This document shows, piece after piece, positions 8,481 to 16,805 of a DNA stretch of 55,129 bases. The notes below the pieces were generated by a model. It ran no database searches. It saw only the letters and a program-made list of their open reading frames with translations, and was not told the origin of the DNA. The translations under genes and the position numbers were made by a program. Position 1 is the first letter of the stretch. The number at the start of each line of letters is the position of its first letter. The DNA is from Reyranellaceae bacterium. GTDB lineage: Bacteria; Pseudomonadota; Alphaproteobacteria; Reyranellales; Reyranellaceae. The DNA is taken from the NCBI GenBank assembly GCA_022844045.1, contig JALHMM010000036.1, forward strand, positions 1-55,129, read 5' to 3'.

Positions 8481-9251
8481 TCAGCGTCCCAGATAGACTT
8501 CGATGACGCGCGGATGGTTCTGCACGTGGTCGATCGAGCCCTCGGCCAGCACCGAGCCTTCATGCAGCACCGTGACGCGCGCGCCCAGGTCACGCACGAA
8601 CTGCATGTCGTGCTCGACCACGACCAGCGTGTGCTTGCCCATCAGGCGGCGGATCAGCTGCGCGGTCTGCTCGGTCTCATGGTCGGTCATGCCGGCCACC
8701 GGCTCGTCGAGCAGCAGAATCTGCGGCTCGTGGATCAGCAGCATGCCGATCTCGAGCCACTGCTTCTGGCCGTGGCTCAGCGCGCCGGCCTGGCGGTGGC
8801 GATGCTCGGCGAGGCCGGTGGTCACCAAGGTCTCGTCGATGCGCGCCAGGTCGGCGCCGCTCAGCTTCGCCAGCAGGGTCCTGAAGATGCCGCGGTTGTC
8901 GCGCGCGGCGAGCTCGAGGTTCTCGAACACGGTGAGGTTCTCGAACACCGTCGGCTTCTGGAACTTGCGCCCGATGCCGAGATTGGCGATCGCCGCCTCG
9001 TCGAGCTTGGTCAGGTCGGTGTCGGCGCCGTAGATCACCGTGCCCTCGTCGGGCCGCGTCTTGCCGGTGATGACGTCCATCATCGTCGTCTTGCCGGCGC
9101 CATTGGGGCCGATCACGGTGCGCAACTCGCCGCGGTCGATCACCAGCGACAGTTCGTTGAGCGCCTTGAAGCCGTCGAAGCTCACAGACACGCCGTCAAG
9201 ATAGAGCAGCGCCTCGGTCCGGCGTGGCGTGGCCGTCCGTTCCGCGCTCAT
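8481..9251 (-). CDS. urtD: Urea-type ABC transporter ATP-binding protein UrtD
   Basis: A 256-residue LivG-type ATPase. Walker A is GPNGAGKTT, the signature is the degenerate LSHGQKQWLEIGMLL characteristic of UrtD, and Walker B is ILLLDEPVAGM. It pairs with UrtE to energise the UrtB/UrtC channel. The ATG at 9251 overlaps the urtC stop by four bases (ATGA), which decides the start over the longer open frame and implies translational coupling. The first 18 residues are an unstructured basic extension of a kind often seen in this family. Confidence 0.93.
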   Translation of the reverse strand: MSAERTATPRRTEALLYLDGVSVSFDGFKALNELSLVIDRGELRTVIGPNGAGKTTMMDVITGKTRPDEGTVIYGADTDLTKLDEAAIANLGIGRKFQKPTVFENLTVFENLELAARDNRGIFRTLLAKLSGADLARIDETLVTTGLAEHRHRQAGALSHGQKQWLEIGMLLIHEPQILLLDEPVAGMTDHETEQTAQLIRRLMGKHTLVVVEHDMQFVRDLGARVTVLHEGSVLAEGSIDHVQNHPRVIEVYLGR

Positions 9252-10405
9252 GTCGAGGCCTCGGCTTCGCGGGCGCGTCGCATCACCAGCCGCGCGCGCC
9301 AGCGCTCGCGCTGGTCGGCGACCAGCCCGACGACGCCGCGCGGGAAGAGCAGGGTGACGACGATGAACAGCAGGCCGAGGAAGAACAGCCAGACCTCGGG
9401 CGCGGCGCCGGTCAGCCAGGTCTTGGCGATGTTGACCAGGAAGGCGCCGATCACCGCGCCGGCCAAGGTGCCGCGACCGCCCACGGCGACCCACAGCGCG
9501 ATCTCGATGGAGGCGGCGGGCGAGAACTCACCGGGGTTGATGATGCCGACCTGCGGCACGTAGAGCGCGCCGGCGACGCCTGAGAGCATGGCGGCGACGA
9601 CGAAGACGAAGAGCTTGGCGCCGGTCACCGAGTATCCCAGGAAGCGCACCCGGCTTTCCGCGTCGCGCACCGCCAGCAGCACGCGGCCGAGCTTGGAGTT
9701 CACGATCCAGCGGCAGATCAGGTACGTGGCGCCGAGCCCGATGGCCGAGGCGATCAGCAGGCCGACGCGTGTCGATTGCGCCTGGACCGGAAAGCCCAGG
9801 ATATCCTTGAAGTCGGTGAGCCCGTTATTGCCGCCGAAGCCCATGTTGTTGCGGAAGAAGGCGAGCAGCAGGGCGAAGGTCATCGCCTGGGTGATGATCG
9901 AGAGATAGACGCCGGTGACGCGGCTGCGGAAGGTCAGCCAGCCGACGATCAGCGCCAGCGCGCCGGGCACCAGCACGACCATGATCGCGGAGAACCAGAA
10001 CATGTCGAAGCCCTGCCAGTACCAGGGCAGCTCCTTCCAGTTCAGGAACACCATGAAGTCGGGCAGCTGGGCGTTCTTGTAGACGCCGCGATCGCCGATC
10101 TGGCGCATCAGGTACATGCCCATGCAGTAGCCGCCGAGCGCGAAGAACGCGCCCTGGCCCAGGCTGAGAATGCCGGCGTAGCCCCAGATCAGATCCATCG
10201 CCAGCGCCAGCATGGCGTAGGTGCAGTACTTGCCGATCAGCGGGATCAGGTAGTCCGGCACGTGCGCGACCGAGCCGGTGGCGACGACGCGGTTGAGGAT
10301 CGGCAGCAGCACCACGAGCGCGAAGCCGAAAGCGAGGAAGACGGCCCAGCCCTTTGGCGTCAGCAGCGAGCGGCGCGGCGCGCCCTCCATGGCGGTGTCG
10401 GTCAT
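9248..10405 (-). CDS. urtC: Urea-type ABC transporter permease UrtC
   Basis: A 385-residue LivM-type inner-membrane permease with about nine or ten hydrophobic segments. The signatures are MDLIWGYAGILSLGQGAFFALGGY, SRVTGVYLSIITQAMTFALLLAF, NNGLTDF and VGGRGTLAGAVIGAFLVN, the last being the UrtC form of the LivM motif. The N-terminal 25 residues are cytoplasmic. The start ATG at 10405 follows the urtB stop by seven bases. With UrtB it forms the translocation path for urea or a short amide. Confidence 0.92.
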   Translation of the reverse strand: MTDTAMEGAPRRSLLTPKGWAVFLAFGFALVVLLPILNRVVATGSVAHVPDYLIPLIGKYCTYAMLALAMDLIWGYAGILSLGQGAFFALGGYCMGMYLMRQIGDRGVYKNAQLPDFMVFLNWKELPWYWQGFDMFWFSAIMVVLVPGALALIVGWLTFRSRVTGVYLSIITQAMTFALLLAFFRNNMGFGGNNGLTDFKDILGFPVQAQSTRVGLLIASAIGLGATYLICRWIVNSKLGRVLLAVRDAESRVRFLGYSVTGAKLFVFVVAAMLSGVAGALYVPQVGIINPGEFSPAASIEIALWVAVGGRGTLAGAVIGAFLVNIAKTWLTGAAPEVWLFFLGLLFIVVTLLFPRGVVGLVADQRERWRARLVMRRAREAEAST

Positions 10406-10412
10406 CGCCGCC

Positions 10413-12038
10413 TCACGCGTCGGCCGAACGGCCCTTGAGCGCGAAGAGTCCGCGCGGGCGCCGCTGGATGAAGAGGATGATGAAGACCAGCACGGCGACC
10501 TTGCCGAGGACCGCGCCGGCCACCGGCTCGAGCAGCTTGTTGATGATGCCCAACGACAGCGCGCCGACCAGCGTGCCCAGCAGATTGCCGACGCCGCCGA
10601 ACACCACCACGAGGAAGGAGTCGACGATGTAGATCGTGCCGAGGTTGGGGCTGACATTGCCGACCTGGCTCAACGCCACGCCGGCAATGCCGGCCAGGCC
10701 CGAGCCGAGCCCGAAGGTCAGCGCGTCGATGCGCGCGGTCGGGATGCCCATGGCCGCGGCCATGTCGCGGTTCTGCGTCACCGCGCGCATATGCAGGCCG
10801 AACGAGGTGCGGCGCAACAGGGCGACGATGGCGAGCAGCACCATCAGGCAGAAGACGATGATGTAGAGCCGGTTCCAGGCGATGAAGAAGCCGGGGATCA
10901 ACTCGAAGCCGCCGGTCATCCAGGCCGGGTTGGCGACCTCCTTGTTCTGCGCGTCGAAGATCGAGCGCACCGCCTGCTGCAGGATCAGGCTCAAGCCCCA
11001 GGTCGCCAGCATGGTGTCGAGCGGGCGGCCGTAGAGGAAGCGGATCACCGTGCGCTCGATCAGGATGCCGACGGCGCCGGCGACGACGAAGGCGATCGGC
11101 ACCGAGATCACCAGGTAGAAGCCGACGAACTCCTTCGGCAGCAGGGCGCGGCAGATGATCTGCACTGTGTAGGCGGTGTAGGCGCCCAGCATGATCATCT
11201 CGCCATGCGCCATGTTGATCACGCCCATCACGCCGAAGGTGATGGCCAGGCCCACGGCGGCGAGCAGCAGCACCGAGCCCAGGCTGATGCCCTGGAAGAC
11301 GTTCTCGGCGACACCGACGATGGCGAGCGTGCGCTCGATCGAGACCAGCGCGTCGGCGGCGGCCTTGCGCACTTCTTCGGGCGCGTTCCTGTCGTTGCTG
11401 ACGCCGGTCAGCAGATTCTTGACCTGCGGGTCGGCGGTGCCGGCCATGGTCGCGATTGCCTTGATGCGCTCCTCGGTGCTGCCGGCGCTGACCTTGGTGG
11501 CGTTGAGGCTGAAGCGGATCGCCGCCAGGATCTCGGGATCCTTTTCGCTCTTGAGCGCGCGCTCCAGCGCCAGGGCGGTCTCCGCCGTCGGGCTCTTGAA
11601 GGCTTCACGCGCCGCCGCCAGCCGCGTGGCGCGATCCTCGCTGAACAGCGAGAGCTTCGACAGCGAGGCCGAGATCACGCCGCGCAGCCGGTTGTTGGCG
11701 CGCACCTTCTCGACGTCGCCCGCCGGCAGCTCGCCCAGCGCCTTGCCGGTGGCCGCCTCGAAGTAGCGGTTGCCGTCGGAAATCAGGGCCGCGCCATCGG
11801 CCTTGCGGACGAACAGGTTGCCGTCGCTGAGTGCCTTCAGAGCCGGCACGGCGCGACCGTCGCCCAGGGCGCCGAGCTTCTCGGCGGCGTCGAGCTTCTC
11901 GCCGAAATCGTCGGAGGCGAGCTTCTTGATCAGCTCGTCGAATTGCTGCGCGCAAGCCGGGGATGCGACGACCGCCGTCGCGAGCGCGACCCCCACCGCC
12001 ACAGCCACGGCGCGCAGGCGCGCCATCAGCCAGGACAT
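10413..12038 (-). CDS. urtB: Urea-type ABC transporter permease UrtB with N-terminal helical repeats
   Basis: A 541-residue protein. A signal-like hydrophobic start (to about residue 30, ending CAQQF) is followed by some 200 residues of helical, HEAT-like sequence (for example DAAEKLGALGDGRAVPALKALSDG). The LivH-type permease begins near 250 with GISLGSVLLLAAVGLAITFGVMGVINMAHGEMIMLGAY and ends near VFIILFIQRRPRGLF. The long N-terminal extension is a recognised feature of many proteobacterial UrtB proteins and probably lies in the periplasm. The gap to urtA contains a UUCG-capped hairpin. No frameshift is seen. Confidence 0.93.
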   Translation of the reverse strand: MSWLMARLRAVAVAVGVALATAVVASPACAQQFDELIKKLASDDFGEKLDAAEKLGALGDGRAVPALKALSDGNLFVRKADGAALISDGNRYFEAATGKALGELPAGDVEKVRANNRLRGVISASLSKLSLFSEDRATRLAAAREAFKSPTAETALALERALKSEKDPEILAAIRFSLNATKVSAGSTEERIKAIATMAGTADPQVKNLLTGVSNDRNAPEEVRKAAADALVSIERTLAIVGVAENVFQGISLGSVLLLAAVGLAITFGVMGVINMAHGEMIMLGAYTAYTVQIICRALLPKEFVGFYLVISVPIAFVVAGAVGILIERTVIRFLYGRPLDTMLATWGLSLILQQAVRSIFDAQNKEVANPAWMTGGFELIPGFFIAWNRLYIIVFCLMVLLAIVALLRRTSFGLHMRAVTQNRDMAAAMGIPTARIDALTFGLGSGLAGIAGVALSQVGNVSPNLGTIYIVDSFLVVVFGGVGNLLGTLVGALSLGIINKLLEPVAGAVLGKVAVLVFIILFIQRRPRGLFALKGRSADA

Positions 12039-12075
12039 CGCACGTTTCCTTGATCTTGGTTCATTTGGCTGGCCT

Positions 12076-12101
12076 GCCGCCCCGCTCGAAAGCGGGACGG
12101 C
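12076..12101 (-). promoter_or_regulatory. UUCG-capped hairpin between urtA and urtB
   Basis: On the transcribed strand an 11-bp stem (one G-U pair) is closed by a UUCG tetraloop inside the 144-base urtA-urtB gap. No U-run follows, so it is more likely an mRNA-stabilising or attenuating intercistronic hairpin, raising urtA over the downstream genes, than a full terminator. Function is inferred from position. Confidence 0.5.
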
Positions 12102-12182
12102 GGCTCGCGGAAAAAGCGGGGCGCGCCGGTTGGACTCGGAGCGACCCCAGAGGCTGAACGCGTGACTGAACGCTTGAGGAGA

Positions 12183-13460
12183 CTAGAACCGCGGCTTCTC
12201 GCAGTTGCCGCAGACCCAGGGGAAGGTCCAGTCAGCGGTGAGCTTGGCGCTCTCCGGGATGTACTTCGACCAGGCGTCGGCCTTCACCGGCCCCTTGGTC
12301 TGCCAGACGATCTCGAACTGGCCGTTGGCCTGGATCTCACCGATCATCACCGGCTTGGACAGGTGGTGGTTGGTGTTCATCACCGACTCGAAGCCGCCCG
12401 GCGCCATGACCTTCTGGCCATAGAGAGCCTGGCGCACCGCGTCGACGTTGGTCGTGCCGGCCTGCTGCACCGCCTGCGTCCACATCTTGAAGCCGATGAA
12501 GGTGGCTTCCATCGGATCGTTGGTGACGCGCTTGTCGTTCTTGATGAACGTCTTCCACTGCTTGATGAAGGCATCGTTGACCGGGCTCTTCACCGACTGG
12601 AAGTAGTTCCACGCCGCCAGGTGGCCGACGAGGTTCTTGGTGTCGATGCCGGCGAGCTCTTCCTCACCGACCGAGAACGCCACGACGGGCACGTCCTTGG
12701 CCTGGATGCCGGCGTTGGCCAGCTCCTTGTAGAACGGCACGTTGGCGTCGCCGTTGATGGTCGAGACCACGGCGGTCTTCTTGCCGGCTGCCGCGAACTT
12801 CTTGATGTCGGCGACGATGGTCTGCCAGTCGGAGTGACCGAACGGCGTGTAGTTGATCATGATGTCTTCCTGCTTCACGCCCTTGGCTTTCAGGAAGGCC
12901 TCGAGGATCTTGTTGGTCGTGCGCGGATAGACGTAGTCGGTGCCAGCCAGCACCCAGCGCTTCACCTCGCCGCCTTCCTTGCTCATCAGGTACTCGACGG
13001 CCGGGATCGCCTGCTGGTTCGGCGCGGCGCCGGTGTAGAACACGTTGCGCGAGCTCTCCTCGCCCTCGTACTGCACGGGATAGAACAGCAGGCCGTTGAG
13101 CTCCTCGAACACCGGCAGCACGGACTTGCGGCTCACCGAGGTCCAGCAGCCGAACACGACGTCGACCTTTTCCTTCTGGATCAGCTCGCGCGCCTTCTCG
13201 GCGAACAGCGGCCAGTTCGAGGCCGGGTCGACGACGACCGCCTCGACGCGGCGGCCGAGCAGGCCACCCTTCTTGTTGATGTCGTCGACCATCATCAGGA
13301 CGGTGTCCTTCAGCGTGGTCTCCGAGATCGCCATCGTGCCGGACAGCGAGTGCAGCACGCCGACCTTGATCGGCGGCAGCTGCGCCAGGGCGCCGGCCGA
13401 CCAGGCGACGATCGCGCCTGCCAGGGATGCCGCACCTGCGAGCATCGACAACTTCTTCAT
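12183..13460 (-). CDS. urtA: Urea-type ABC transporter substrate-binding protein UrtA
   Basis: A 425-residue periplasmic binding protein of the Leu/Ile/Val-BP class. A signal peptide (MKKLSMLAGAASLAGAIVAW, cleavage near ALAQ) is followed by IKVGVLHSLSGTMAISE, the standard UrtA opening, with NGLLFYPVQYEGEESSRNVFYTGAAPNQQ and TDYVYPRTTN as family blocks. The C-terminus VCGNCEKPRF carries a Cys-x-x-Cys pair. It delivers urea (or, in close relatives, short-chain amides) to UrtBC; the two cannot be separated by eye and no urease or amidase is adjacent. The start ATG at 13460 has GGGGAG about ten bases upstream. First gene of the operon; the promoter lies in the 240 bases before it. Confidence 0.93.
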   Translation of the reverse strand: MKKLSMLAGAASLAGAIVAWSAGALAQLPPIKVGVLHSLSGTMAISETTLKDTVLMMVDDINKKGGLLGRRVEAVVVDPASNWPLFAEKARELIQKEKVDVVFGCWTSVSRKSVLPVFEELNGLLFYPVQYEGEESSRNVFYTGAAPNQQAIPAVEYLMSKEGGEVKRWVLAGTDYVYPRTTNKILEAFLKAKGVKQEDIMINYTPFGHSDWQTIVADIKKFAAAGKKTAVVSTINGDANVPFYKELANAGIQAKDVPVVAFSVGEEELAGIDTKNLVGHLAAWNYFQSVKSPVNDAFIKQWKTFIKNDKRVTNDPMEATFIGFKMWTQAVQQAGTTNVDAVRQALYGQKVMAPGGFESVMNTNHHLSKPVMIGEIQANGQFEIVWQTKGPVKADAWSKYIPESAKLTADWTFPWVCGNCEKPRF

Positions 13461-13678
13461 GCCTGTTATCTCCCCGTGCCATGGCCGCGCCCCATGCGCG
13501 GCGCCCACACGCGGGCTGTGCTCAGCAAGACTCGGGCCAGTCGTCTGGGGAAAAGGGCATCTCGCCCCTTTTTTCGGCAGGCGGTTGCCAGTTTCCGATT
13601 CAATGATCGGCAGGACAGGTCATTGCGCCCGAAAACGCGCCAAAGGCGGCAAACATCGCTGCGAAAACGGATCGATTC

Positions 13679-13705
13679 ATGATCAGGTGTCTAATTTCTG
13701 ATCAT
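13679..13705. promoter_or_regulatory. 8-bp inverted repeat between the P450 end and urtA
   Basis: ATGATCAG and CTGATCAT are perfect inverted arms separated by 11 bases, overlapping the TGA stop of the P450 gene and lying about 220 bases upstream of urtA. The AT-rich arms contrast with the surroundings. It could be an operator for urt or a weak stem at the end of the P450 transcript. Confidence 0.35.
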
Positions 13706-14937
13706 AAAGCCACCGGATACGATGCGAACCCCCGGAAGCGTGCCCGCCCGCCCCTGACAGGCTGGCCATTCTGACGCAGGCCAGGAAACCGCTCCAGCAG
13801 TCGGGCGATGGCGATGGTGCCCTCCATGCGCGCCAGGGTGGCGCCCAGGCACATGTGGATGCCCGAGCCAAAGGCGAGGTGGCGATTGGGCGTGCGGCCG
13901 ATATCGAAGCGATCCGGGTCAGGGAACTCGGCCGGGTCGCGATTGGCGGCGCCGATGCCGATGTGGATGTAGGTACCGGCGTCGAGCCGCTCGCCGCCGA
14001 TCTCCAGCTTCTGGGTGAGCTTGCGATTGCCGAGCTGATTGGAGCTCTCGAAGCGCAGGCCTTCCTCGACGCAGGAACGGATCAACGACGGATCGGCGCG
14101 CAGCCGCGTCAGCTCACCGGGGAAGCGCAGCAGGGCATCGATGGTGTTGCCGACCAGGTTGGTGGTGGTCTCGTGGCCGGCGTTGAGCAGGAAGATGCAG
14201 TTCTGCACCAGCTCCTCGCCCGTCAGCCGCTCGCCCTCGACCTCGCCGTGGATCAGCGCGCCCAGCACATCCTCGTCGTCGGCCGGCCGCTTGCGCCGCT
14301 CGGCCACCAGCGTCTCGAGATAGGCGGAGAACTCGCGCACCGCGTCGTGGCCGGCGCGCATCTTGTCCTCCGGCACGGTCGGCTCGAGCGCGCCGAGGAT
14401 CGCCAACGAGTAGCGCCGGAACGGCCCGCGATCGGCGGCCGGCACGCCCAGCATGACGCACACGACCTCGACCGGCAGCGCGAAGGCGAAATCCTCGATC
14501 AGGTCGATGGCGCGTAGCTCGGCGGCGCGATCGAGCAGGCCGTCGACCAGCGCCACGACGCGCGGCTCCATCGCCTTGAGCGCGCGCGGTGTGAAGGCCG
14601 CGGCCAGCAGGCGGCGCACGCGGGTGTGCAGCGGCGCGTCGTTGAACACCAGGCTTGTGGTGTGGTGGCGATAAAGCGGCGTCCCCTCGCCGTATTTGGC
14701 GGCAAATTCCGGCCGCTTGTCCGAGCTCATCGCGGCGTCGCGATAGCACAGCGCCGCATCGGCGTAGCGCGAGACGAACACGCTGCCATCGGGCAGCCGC
14801 TTTACCGGCGCGAAGCGGCGCAGCGCGTGATAGGTCGGGAAGGGGTTGTCGAGGAATGCCGGTTCAAGTCGCGCCAGATCGAAGCGCGCCGCGGTGGCGC
14901 GCGCTTCGTCCTCGGGGAGTTCGATCAGGCCGCTCAG
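13702..14937 (-). CDS. Cytochrome P450, apparent CTG start
   Basis: A 411-residue bacterial class P450 with all core motifs: the I-helix AGHETTT (253-259), ExxR as EGLR (292-295), and the heme loop FGSGIHMCLG with ligand Cys363. It would monooxygenate an unknown small substrate with a separate ferredoxin partner, which is not encoded nearby. Homology starts at about residue 10, yet there is no ATG, GTG or TTG near it in frame. The best start is CTG at 14937, five bases after a GAGGAG and overlapping the TGA of the acyl-CoA dehydrogenase (CTGA), which suggests reinitiation. The open frame runs far upstream in the shadow of that gene. Confidence 0.88.
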   Translation of the reverse strand: MSGLIELPEDEARATAARFDLARLEPAFLDNPFPTYHALRRFAPVKRLPDGSVFVSRYADAALCYRDAAMSSDKRPEFAAKYGEGTPLYRHHTTSLVFNDAPLHTRVRRLLAAAFTPRALKAMEPRVVALVDGLLDRAAELRAIDLIEDFAFALPVEVVCVMLGVPAADRGPFRRYSLAILGALEPTVPEDKMRAGHDAVREFSAYLETLVAERRKRPADDEDVLGALIHGEVEGERLTGEELVQNCIFLLNAGHETTTNLVGNTIDALLRFPGELTRLRADPSLIRSCVEEGLRFESSNQLGNRKLTQKLEIGGERLDAGTYIHIGIGAANRDPAEFPDPDRFDIGRTPNRHLAFGSGIHMCLGATLARMEGTIAIARLLERFPGLRQNGQPVRGGRARFRGFASYPVAL

Positions 14938-16724
14938 AACTGCTCCTCGCTCAGCGCGAACACCGTGCGGCCGGAGACCTTCATCGGCGCGACCAGCGCC
15001 GTGCCTTGTGGCAGCAGCGTGTCGGTGAAGAAGCGCGCGGTGACGATCTTGGATTCGAGGAAAGCGGGATCGCCGTCGCGGCTCATCAGCTTCTGCGAGG
15101 CTGTCAGCGCGCCCTTCGCCAGCACATAGGCGCCCAGCGCCAGGCCGCAGAGCTTGAGATAGTGCGCCGAGCCGGCGAGCGTCGCGCCGATCTCCTTGAT
15201 GACGTTGCTGGCGACCCAGGTCGTCGCGTCGTCGAGCGCCACGGCGGCCGACAGCAGGCCCTCGCGGATCGCCTGCAGGTCGTCGCCCGGTGCTTTGGAC
15301 AATGCGTCTGCCAATGACCGCATGTCGGCGATCAGCGCGCGCAAGGTCTCGCCGCCGTCGCGGGCGATCTTGCGGGCGACGAGATCGCGCGCCTGGATGC
15401 CGTTGGTGCCTTCGTAGATCGGCAGGATGCGCGCGTCGCGCTGATGCTGCGCCGCGCCGGTCTCCTCGATGAAGCCCATGCCGCCATGGATCTGCACGCC
15501 CAGCGATGTGACCTCGCCGCCGGCGTCGGTGAACCACGCCTTGATGATCGGGATCAGCAGGTCGAGACGGAACTGCGCGCGCTTGCGTTGCTCGGCGTCG
15601 GGATGGCGCAGCGCCAGGTCGGTGGCGGCGGCGCCGTAGTAGCCCAGCGCGCGCATCGCCTCGATGGTCGCCTTCATGGTCATCAGCATGCGCCGCACAT
15701 CGGCGTGGCGGATGATCGGCACGCCGTCGTTGGACGCCTTGGTGTCGTCCTTGCTCTGCACGCGGTTGCGCGCGAAGGCCAGCGCCTGCTGGTAGGCGCG
15801 CTCGGCGATCGACAGGCCCTGCACGCCGACATTCAGGCGCGCGTTGTTCATCATGGTGAACATGTAGGAGAGCCCGCGGCCTTCCTCGCCCACGAGATAG
15901 CCGACCGCGCCGCCATTGTCGCCGAAGGCCATGACGCAGGTCGGGCTGGCATGCTGGCCGAGCTTGTGCTCGATGCTGGCCACGCGCACGTCGTTGCGTT
16001 GGCCAAGGCTGCCATCGGCGTTGACGATGACCTTCGGCACGATGAACAGCGAGATGCCGCGCACGCCGGCCGGTGCGTCGGGCGTCCGCGCCAGCACGAG
16101 ATGGACGATGTTCTCGGCCATGTCGTGATCGCCGTAGGAGATGAAGATCTTCTGGCCGCTGATCAGGTAGTGATCGCCGCTCTTCACCGCCTTGCAGCGC
16201 AAGGTGCCGAGATCGGAGCCGGCTTGCGGCTCGGTGAGGTTCATGGTGCCGGTCCACGCGCCGCTCACCATCTTCGGCAGATAGGTGGCCTTCTGCGCGT
16301 CGGAGCCGTGATGCTCGATGGCGTCGATGGCACCCTGGTTCAGCAATAGCACCAGCGCGAAGCCCATATTGGCGGACTGCCACATCTCCTGCACCGCGGT
16401 GGCCAGCAGCCACGGCATGCCCTGGCCGCCGAAGGCCGGATCGAAGGGCAGCGAGTTCCAGCCGCCCTCGACCATCTGCCTGTAGAGGTCGGCGAAGCCA
16501 TCGGGCGTGCGCACCACACCGTTCTCCAGCCGCGCACCCTGCACGTCGCCCTGCCGGTTGAGCGGCGCCAGCGCCCCGCCGGCCAGCTTGGCGGCCTCCT
16601 CGAGCACGGCGTCGACCATGTCATCGGTGGCGTTCTCATAGCCGGGCAGGGCGGCGATCTCGGCCAGGCCGGCAACCTCGCGCAGTGCGAAGCGCATGTC
16701 GGCGAGCGGCGCGGAATAAGTCAT
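14934..16724 (-). CDS. Acyl-CoA dehydrogenase with C-terminal extension (DmdC-like)
   Basis: A 596-residue flavoprotein of the long acyl-CoA dehydrogenase subgroup that includes 3-methylmercaptopropionyl-CoA dehydrogenase. MNLTEPQAGSDLG (161-173) is the FAD/substrate-binding motif, IHGGMGFIEE (412-421) is conserved, and E438 in IYEGTNGIQ is the catalytic base. Residues about 455-596 form the extra C-terminal helical domain of this subgroup. It oxidises an acyl-CoA to the enoyl-CoA and passes electrons to ETF. It is followed without a gap by the P450, so the two probably act in one pathway. Substrate assignment to DMSP breakdown is not justified from sequence alone. Confidence 0.88.
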   Translation of the reverse strand: MTYSAPLADMRFALREVAGLAEIAALPGYENATDDMVDAVLEEAAKLAGGALAPLNRQGDVQGARLENGVVRTPDGFADLYRQMVEGGWNSLPFDPAFGGQGMPWLLATAVQEMWQSANMGFALVLLLNQGAIDAIEHHGSDAQKATYLPKMVSGAWTGTMNLTEPQAGSDLGTLRCKAVKSGDHYLISGQKIFISYGDHDMAENIVHLVLARTPDAPAGVRGISLFIVPKVIVNADGSLGQRNDVRVASIEHKLGQHASPTCVMAFGDNGGAVGYLVGEEGRGLSYMFTMMNNARLNVGVQGLSIAERAYQQALAFARNRVQSKDDTKASNDGVPIIRHADVRRMLMTMKATIEAMRALGYYGAAATDLALRHPDAEQRKRAQFRLDLLIPIIKAWFTDAGGEVTSLGVQIHGGMGFIEETGAAQHQRDARILPIYEGTNGIQARDLVARKIARDGGETLRALIADMRSLADALSKAPGDDLQAIREGLLSAAVALDDATTWVASNVIKEIGATLAGSAHYLKLCGLALGAYVLAKGALTASQKLMSRDGDPAFLESKIVTARFFTDTLLPQGTALVAPMKVSGRTVFALSEEQF

Positions 16725-16805
16725 GGCGTTTCCTCGAAGGCGGCATTCATGGATCGGCGTTCACCATAGGCGGTACGCCCGCCGACCGGCAACCGGACGC
16801 AGGCC

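Noticed and set aside
13461..13701. Possible sigma-54 promoter (CTGGCA...CTGCC) upstream of urtA
   Set aside because: The GG and GC pairs are one base off the invariant spacing of 10 bases, and the -12 TTGC is missing, so it does not meet the consensus although nitrogen control would make sense.
13702..16413. A 903-codon open frame that would fuse the P450 to a long N-terminal extension
   Set aside because: The extension is the out-of-frame shadow of the acyl-CoA dehydrogenase gene, Arg/Ala-rich and without domains. Only the last 411 codons are P450.
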